Shown: positions 6,097-9,350 of the stretch, in pieces | Numbering within the stretch: position 1 is the stretch's first letter | Layout of the letters: every line of letters starts with the position of its first letter | NCBI GenBank assembly: GCA_043823825.1 | Contig: JBDRTU010000061.1 | Span: 1-9,350 of the forward strand | Source of the DNA: JBDRTU01 sp043823825 | GTDB lineage: Bacteria; Patescibacteriota; Patescibacteriia; Veblenbacterales; UBA10138 | Length of the DNA stretch: 9,350 bases | Direction: 5' to 3' | Notes under the pieces: model-generated | Told to the model about the DNA's origin: nothing | The model's database searches: none | Seen by the model: only the letters and a program-made list of their open reading frames with translations | Made by a program: the position numbers and the translations under genes

Positions 6097-7179
6097 ATGC
6101 CACAAGCTACATCCACCAAAACTACCTTTGATATTTCTTTAAGCACCATAATAAAAATAGCCTTAGTTATTTTTGGAATTTATTTTTTGTATTTAGTACT
6201 AGATATTATTGCTTTATTGTTTGTGGCCGTGATTGTGGCGGCGGCTTTTGGGCCGTGGGTGGATTGGTTTCAGCGTCGACGAATTCCGCGGCCTTTGGGC
6301 GTCGTGTTTATTTATTTAATAATTTTTTTACTAATTGCCTCAATTATCTTTTTGATTATTCCACCTTTAGTAGAGCAAATTAGGCAGTTAGCTACTGCTT
6401 TGCCAAATTATTATGGCAAGGCAGTTATTGGTTTACAGCAACTGCAGGGCAGCACTAATTTTGATGCGACTAGTACTATTAAATCGGCTTTAGACAACCT
6501 TGGCTCTAGCTTGGCTCGCGCCACCACATCTATCTTTACCACCATCAATTCTATTTTCGGCGGCTTAATTCAGTTGGTCGTGATATTAGTGATTAGTTTT
6601 TATTTGATTGTGCAAGAAAATGGGTTAAAGCGGTTTATGCGGTCGGTAACGCCTGCTAAGTATCAACCTTACTTAATGCAGTTAATGAGTAGGATTCATA
6701 TTAAGATTGGTTTGTGGTTTAGGGCTCAGTTGCTTTTGATGCTAGTCATTTTTGCTGTGACTTATCTGGGTTTATGGGCATTGCAAATGGATTATGTATT
6801 AGCTCTTGCACTTTGGGCAGGATTGACTGAAATTATTCCCTATGTTGGTCCGATTATTGGCGCTTTACCGGCAATCTTCTTGGCTTTTACGATTTCTCCT
6901 ACTATGGGGTTGTTGGTAATTCTGCTTTATGTAGTGGTACAACAGTTGGAAAATAATATTTTAGTGCCGACTATTATGAGAAAAGCAGTTGGTTTGAATC
7001 CGATAATTTCTATTTTAGTGATTCTAATTGGAGCTAAAGTCGGCGGTGTAGTGGGAGCCATACTTTCTATTCCTATTGCTACGGTCGCAGCCGTTTTTTT
7101 ATCTGATTTCTTTGAGGGGTGGCGCGGTACTGTTGATTCATTGGTGCCCGAGGAGGAAAAAGCGCCATCAGCCAAATAG
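6097..7179 (+). CDS. AI-2E / PerM family transporter-like membrane protein
   Basis: This is an integral membrane protein of 360 residues and the usual size for the AI-2E (PerM/YdiK/TqsA) family. Hydrophobic segments lie near 18-35, 37-50, 66-89, 153-172, 210-230, 232-265, 270-287 and 303-335, with the long amphipathic soluble stretch (about 92-150) between the third and fourth segments typical of the family. Conserved motifs include GPWVDWFQRRRIPR (52-65), the EIIPYVGPIIGALPA loop (245-259), the QQLENNILVP segment (282-291) and GLNPIISILVILIGAKVGG. The tail is short and charged. Members have been linked to autoinducer-2 export or to Na+/H+ antiport; which applies here cannot be told, and quorum-signal export should not be assumed. 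It begins 14 bases after the peptidase stop with no Shine-Dalgarno. Confidence 0.92.
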   Translation: MPQATSTKTTFDISLSTIIKIALVIFGIYFLYLVLDIIALLFVAVIVAAAFGPWVDWFQRRRIPRPLGVVFIYLIIFLLIASIIFLIIPPLVEQIRQLATALPNYYGKAVIGLQQLQGSTNFDATSTIKSALDNLGSSLARATTSIFTTINSIFGGLIQLVVILVISFYLIVQENGLKRFMRSVTPAKYQPYLMQLMSRIHIKIGLWFRAQLLLMLVIFAVTYLGLWALQMDYVLALALWAGLTEIIPYVGPIIGALPAIFLAFTISPTMGLLVILLYVVVQQLENNILVPTIMRKAVGLNPIISILVILIGAKVGGVVGAILSIPIATVAAVFLSDFFEGWRGTVDSLVPEEEKAPSAK

Positions 7180-7184
7180 CAGCC

Positions 7185-7964
7185 ATGCCGGGTTTACCCC
7201 CACACCTAGAAAGCCCTACTCTGCAGAGTGAGGATGAAGGCGGGAATAAAGACCCTTCCTCAGATAAAAAACCCTGCTTCGGGGTGAGGAGTGAGGGATT
7301 GCTGTATGTAGTGGCAACCCCGATTGGTAATTTGGAGGATTTATCAGCTCGGGCAACTCGAATATTAAGAGAAGCCGACGCTATTATTTGTGAAGACACT
7401 AGAGTGACTTCTAAGTTGCTGGTTCATTTAAATATTAGCAAAGAGTTAATTAGCTTACATCAACACTCTGGCGATTTTGTTTTTAAGAAAATAGTTGAGC
7501 GGTTGCGAGCCAGATGTATGCTAGCTTATGTTACGGATGCGGGTACGCCAGGATTAGCCGATCCGGGCGGAAAACTGGTGCATGCGGCAGTAGCGGCTGG
7601 TATTGCAACTGTGCCGATTCCAGGTCCTTCGGCGTTAACCACGTCCATTTCCATTGCCGGATTTAATTTACAAGAGTTTACTTTTCTTGGTTGGCCGCCA
7701 CATAAAAAGGGCCGACAAACTTTTTTTAAACAATTGGCTCAAAGTGCTCGGCCGGTTATTTTTTACGAGTCAACCCACAGAATTATTAAAACCTTAACTG
7801 AGTTAAGTAAATTAATACCCGATCATCAGCTGATTGTTGCTCGCGAACTTACCAAAAAGTTTGAAACTATTTATCGTGGTACCGCCGCAAGTATACTAAC
7901 ACAATTAGAAAATACCTCGACCAAAGGCGAGTTCGTTGTTATTGTTAATATAGAGAGCAAGTAA
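7185..7964 (+). CDS. rsmI: 16S rRNA (cytidine(1402)-2'-O)-methyltransferase RsmI, with an unusual N-terminal extension
   Basis: RsmI methylates the ribose of C1402 in the decoding centre of 16S rRNA using S-adenosylmethionine. The conserved protein starts at LYVVATPIGNLEDLS, with CEDTR, TDAGTPGLADPGG, PIPGPSA, FYESTHR, ARELTKKFE and GEFVVIV following in family order. Counted from the TTG at 7299 it is 221 residues. Escherichia coli RsmI is longer, so the small C-terminal domain is absent. The start is uncertain. ATG 7185, 5 bases after the previous stop, matches the tight spacing of its neighbours but adds 38 residues of Pro/Ser/Asp/Gly-rich sequence. TTG 7299 matches the family N-terminus and has GAGGAG (7286-7291) 7 bases upstream; GTG 7284 is also in frame. 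I list the longest frame; the enzyme core is 7299-7964. It ends 4 bases before metG, a common neighbourhood in bacteria. Confidence 0.9.
   Translation: MPGLPPHLESPTLQSEDEGGNKDPSSDKKPCFGVRSEGLLYVVATPIGNLEDLSARATRILREADAIICEDTRVTSKLLVHLNISKELISLHQHSGDFVFKKIVERLRARCMLAYVTDAGTPGLADPGGKLVHAAVAAGIATVPIPGPSALTTSISIAGFNLQEFTFLGWPPHKKGRQTFFKQLAQSARPVIFYESTHRIIKTLTELSKLIPDHQLIVARELTKKFETIYRGTAASILTQLENTSTKGEFVVIVNIESK
7188..7298. repeat. GC-richer palindrome-rich segment at the 5' end of rsmI
   Basis: This stretch differs from its AT-leaning surroundings and is dense in inverted repeats. It contains GGGTTTACCC (7190-7199), a perfect 12-base palindrome ACTCTGCAGAGT (7218-7229), and a hairpin of 7271-7276 with 7280-7285. 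A further pairing joins 7256-7262 with 7285-7291, and an outer pairing joins CCCTACTC (7214-7221) with GAGTGAGGG (7289-7297) with one bulge. The last makes imperfect terminal inverted repeats. It reads open in the rsmI frame. It may be a degenerate small repetitive element inserted in frame, or a structured leader. Confidence 0.5.
7286..7301 (+). promoter_or_regulatory. rsmI: Shine-Dalgarno and alternative TTG start of rsmI
   Basis: GAGGAG (7286-7291) lies 7 bases before TTG (7299-7301), which is exactly where the family's conserved N-terminus begins. No other gene in the window has a comparable site. The same bases can pair with TTCCTCA (7256-7262), so the site could be hidden in a hairpin. 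Whether it is used, or is a coincidence inside the palindromic segment, is open. Confidence 0.45.
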
Positions 7965-7968
7965 AAAT

Positions 7969-9350
7969 ATGAGTAAATTTTATATTACTACTCCCATTTA
8001 TTATGTGAATGATAAGCCTCATTTAGGGCACGCTTATACTACCTTATGCGCTGACGTCTTGGCGCGTTGGCATAAATTGCAGGGTGATGAGGTGTTTTTT
8101 CTAACAGGGACTGATGAACATGGCGCAAAGGTTCAGCAGGCAGCAGAGGAGGCTGGTTTAACGCCCCAGGAGTTTGTAGACAAAACTTCCCAGACATTTA
8201 AAGATGTTTGGAAAAAGCTCGGTTTATCTCATGATTATTTTATTCGTACCTCTCAATCAGAGCATCAGCGGATAGTACAAGGATTGTTACAGAAAATTTA
8301 TGAAAAAGGGTTTATTTACGCTGGCGAATATGAGGGGCTTTATTGCGTTGGTTGTGAAAAATTTTTAAAAGAAGACGATTTGGTAAATGGTGTATGCCCC
8401 TTACATCCTAAAGATAAGCCGGAGAGACAGAAGGAAAAAAATTATTTTTTCAAATTATCAGCCTTTCGAGAAAAATTGCTTAAAGCTATAAGCGATGATA
8501 AATATAAGATTTTTCCCGCCGAGAGAAAAAATGAAATAGTGGGAAAATTAAAAAAGGGATTAGATGATGTTTCTATTTCTCGAGCTGGAGTAAGTTGGGG
8601 AGTACCAGTGCCGTGGGATAATAGTCAAACTGTTTATGTCTGGATAGATGCTTTAATTAATTATTATTCAGTAACTCAATTTATAGATAAAGCCCAAGGT
8701 TTTTGGCCAGCCCAAGTTCATCTTTTGGGAAAAGATATTTTATGGTTTCATGCAGTTATTTGGGAAGCGTTTCTTTTGGCCGCTGAATTGCCCTTACCTA
8801 AAATTGTAGCTGTTCATGGTTTTTTTACTGTTGAGGGGCAGAAAATGTCTAAATCTCTGGGCAATGTAATTGATCCGGCTGATTTGATTAAAGAATTTGG
8901 ACTTGATGCTGCTCGTTATCTTATTTTATCACAATTGTCTTTTGCTTACGACGGCGATATTTCACTAGCTCGTTTTCGTGAGCGTTACGAAAGCGATCTA
9001 GCTAATGGTTTGGGTAATACTTTTTCGCGAGTTACTAATATAGCAGAGAAATTTTGTGACGGAGTAGTTGAAAAAGAAGATTTAGAGACACCGTTCATGG
9101 ATAGACCCGAAGAAGGAGTTAACGCCTATATTGCAACATTTCAATTTGACCAGTCGCTTCGGGTTATTATGGATTTTGTCCATTCCATTGATCATATTAT
9201 TGAAAAAACAAAACCCTGGGAAAATCCAGTTGGTAGAAAAAGTGAAATTAACGGATTGATGCGTTTTTCGGTTAGCACATTATTAAAAGTTGCATTTTAT
9301 CTGAAACCATTCATGCCCCAAACCGCTAAGACTATCCAAAAAGCACTAAC
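7969..9350 (+). CDS. metG: Methionine--tRNA ligase MetG (3' partial)
   Basis: The first 460 residues are present and the frame is still open at the window end. The enzyme attaches methionine to initiator and elongator tRNA-Met. The class I signature HLGH is at 18-21 (PIYYVNDKPHLGHAY), and KMSKS is intact at 292-296 within GQKMSKSLGNVIDP. A single zinc knuckle is formed by C126-x2-C129 and C143-x2-H146, as in one-knuckle MetRS of the Thermus type. WKKLGLSHDYFIRTS, VYVWIDALINY and LLGKDILWFHAVIWEAFLL are further family blocks. The last 100 or so residues (from about 360, with KPWE) belong to the helical anticodon-binding domain. ATG 7969 begins 4 bases after the rsmI stop, without a Shine-Dalgarno, so it is probably read as part of the operon. 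Whether a C-terminal tRNA-binding domain exists cannot be seen. Confidence 0.97.
   Translation, partial: MSKFYITTPIYYVNDKPHLGHAYTTLCADVLARWHKLQGDEVFFLTGTDEHGAKVQQAAEEAGLTPQEFVDKTSQTFKDVWKKLGLSHDYFIRTSQSEHQRIVQGLLQKIYEKGFIYAGEYEGLYCVGCEKFLKEDDLVNGVCPLHPKDKPERQKEKNYFFKLSAFREKLLKAISDDKYKIFPAERKNEIVGKLKKGLDDVSISRAGVSWGVPVPWDNSQTVYVWIDALINYYSVTQFIDKAQGFWPAQVHLLGKDILWFHAVIWEAFLLAAELPLPKIVAVHGFFTVEGQKMSKSLGNVIDPADLIKEFGLDAARYLILSQLSFAYDGDISLARFRERYESDLANGLGNTFSRVTNIAEKFCDGVVEKEDLETPFMDRPEEGVNAYIATFQFDQSLRVIMDFVHSIDHIIEKTKPWENPVGRKSEINGLMRFSVSTLLKVAFYLKPFMPQTAKTIQKAL

Noticed and set aside
7266..7285. Minus-strand terminator in the rsmI leader
   Set aside because: On the minus strand the stem has a C-A mismatch, leaving only four continuous pairs, and there is no minus-strand gene to end.
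7079..7399. Minus-strand open frame of 106 codons across the transporter/rsmI junction
   Set aside because: It overlaps two conserved genes, has low-complexity sequence and shows no promoter. Its openness follows from the GC-richer segment.
1..9350. tRNA, rRNA, CRISPR array, insertion sequence, toxin-antitoxin or defence system
   Set aside because: No cloverleaf, regularly spaced direct repeats, transposase motifs or defence-family proteins are visible. The window is housekeeping and surface genes.

Overview
The window looks like part of a chromosome from a candidate-phyla-radiation bacterium (Patescibacteria, Parcubacteria-like). This is inference. It rests on the gene types: a single-chain zinc-type GlyRS, a short RsmI lacking the C-terminal domain, a stand-alone DUF2090 protein, a Gmad2 plus eight-cysteine surface protein, and a surface protein with a Pro/Glu-rich linker and a three-helix C-terminal anchor. 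Other support is the AT-leaning base composition, the all-plus-strand dense packing and the near absence of Shine-Dalgarno sequences. The standard genetic code reads through every gene, so there is no sign of UGA recoding.

Region 1 (1-699): the 3' end of a membrane-anchored surface protein, closed by a strong rho-independent terminator (557-591). A 165-base gap follows that holds an inverted repeat (614-655) and a promoter for a leaderless gene.

Region 2 (700-3300): a membrane-anchored Gmad2/eight-cysteine protein, then a two-gene unit with its own leaderless-type promoter. That unit encodes a DUF2090 TIM-barrel aldolase-like protein and, 4 bases later, a phosphoglucose/phosphomannose isomerase. 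The pairing suggests a sugar-phosphate step in upper carbon metabolism.

Region 3 (3301-9350): a good sigma70-type promoter (TTGCCA, 17 bases, TATAAT) drives a probable five-gene operon with gaps of 4-14 bases: glycyl-tRNA synthetase, an M16 zinc peptidase, an AI-2E/PerM family membrane protein, rsmI (16S rRNA ribose methyltransferase) and metG, which runs off the window end. The theme is translation plus protein and envelope housekeeping. An unusual GC-richer, palindrome-rich stretch of about 110 bases (7188-7298) sits at the 5' end of rsmI. It is either a leader carrying the only good Shine-Dalgarno in the window, or an in-frame insertion that adds 38 residues to RsmI.

No tRNA, rRNA, CRISPR array, insertion sequence or defence system is visible. 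The most interesting points are the DUF2090/isomerase pair, the palindromic segment in rsmI, and the two near-identical leaderless promoter-start junctions.
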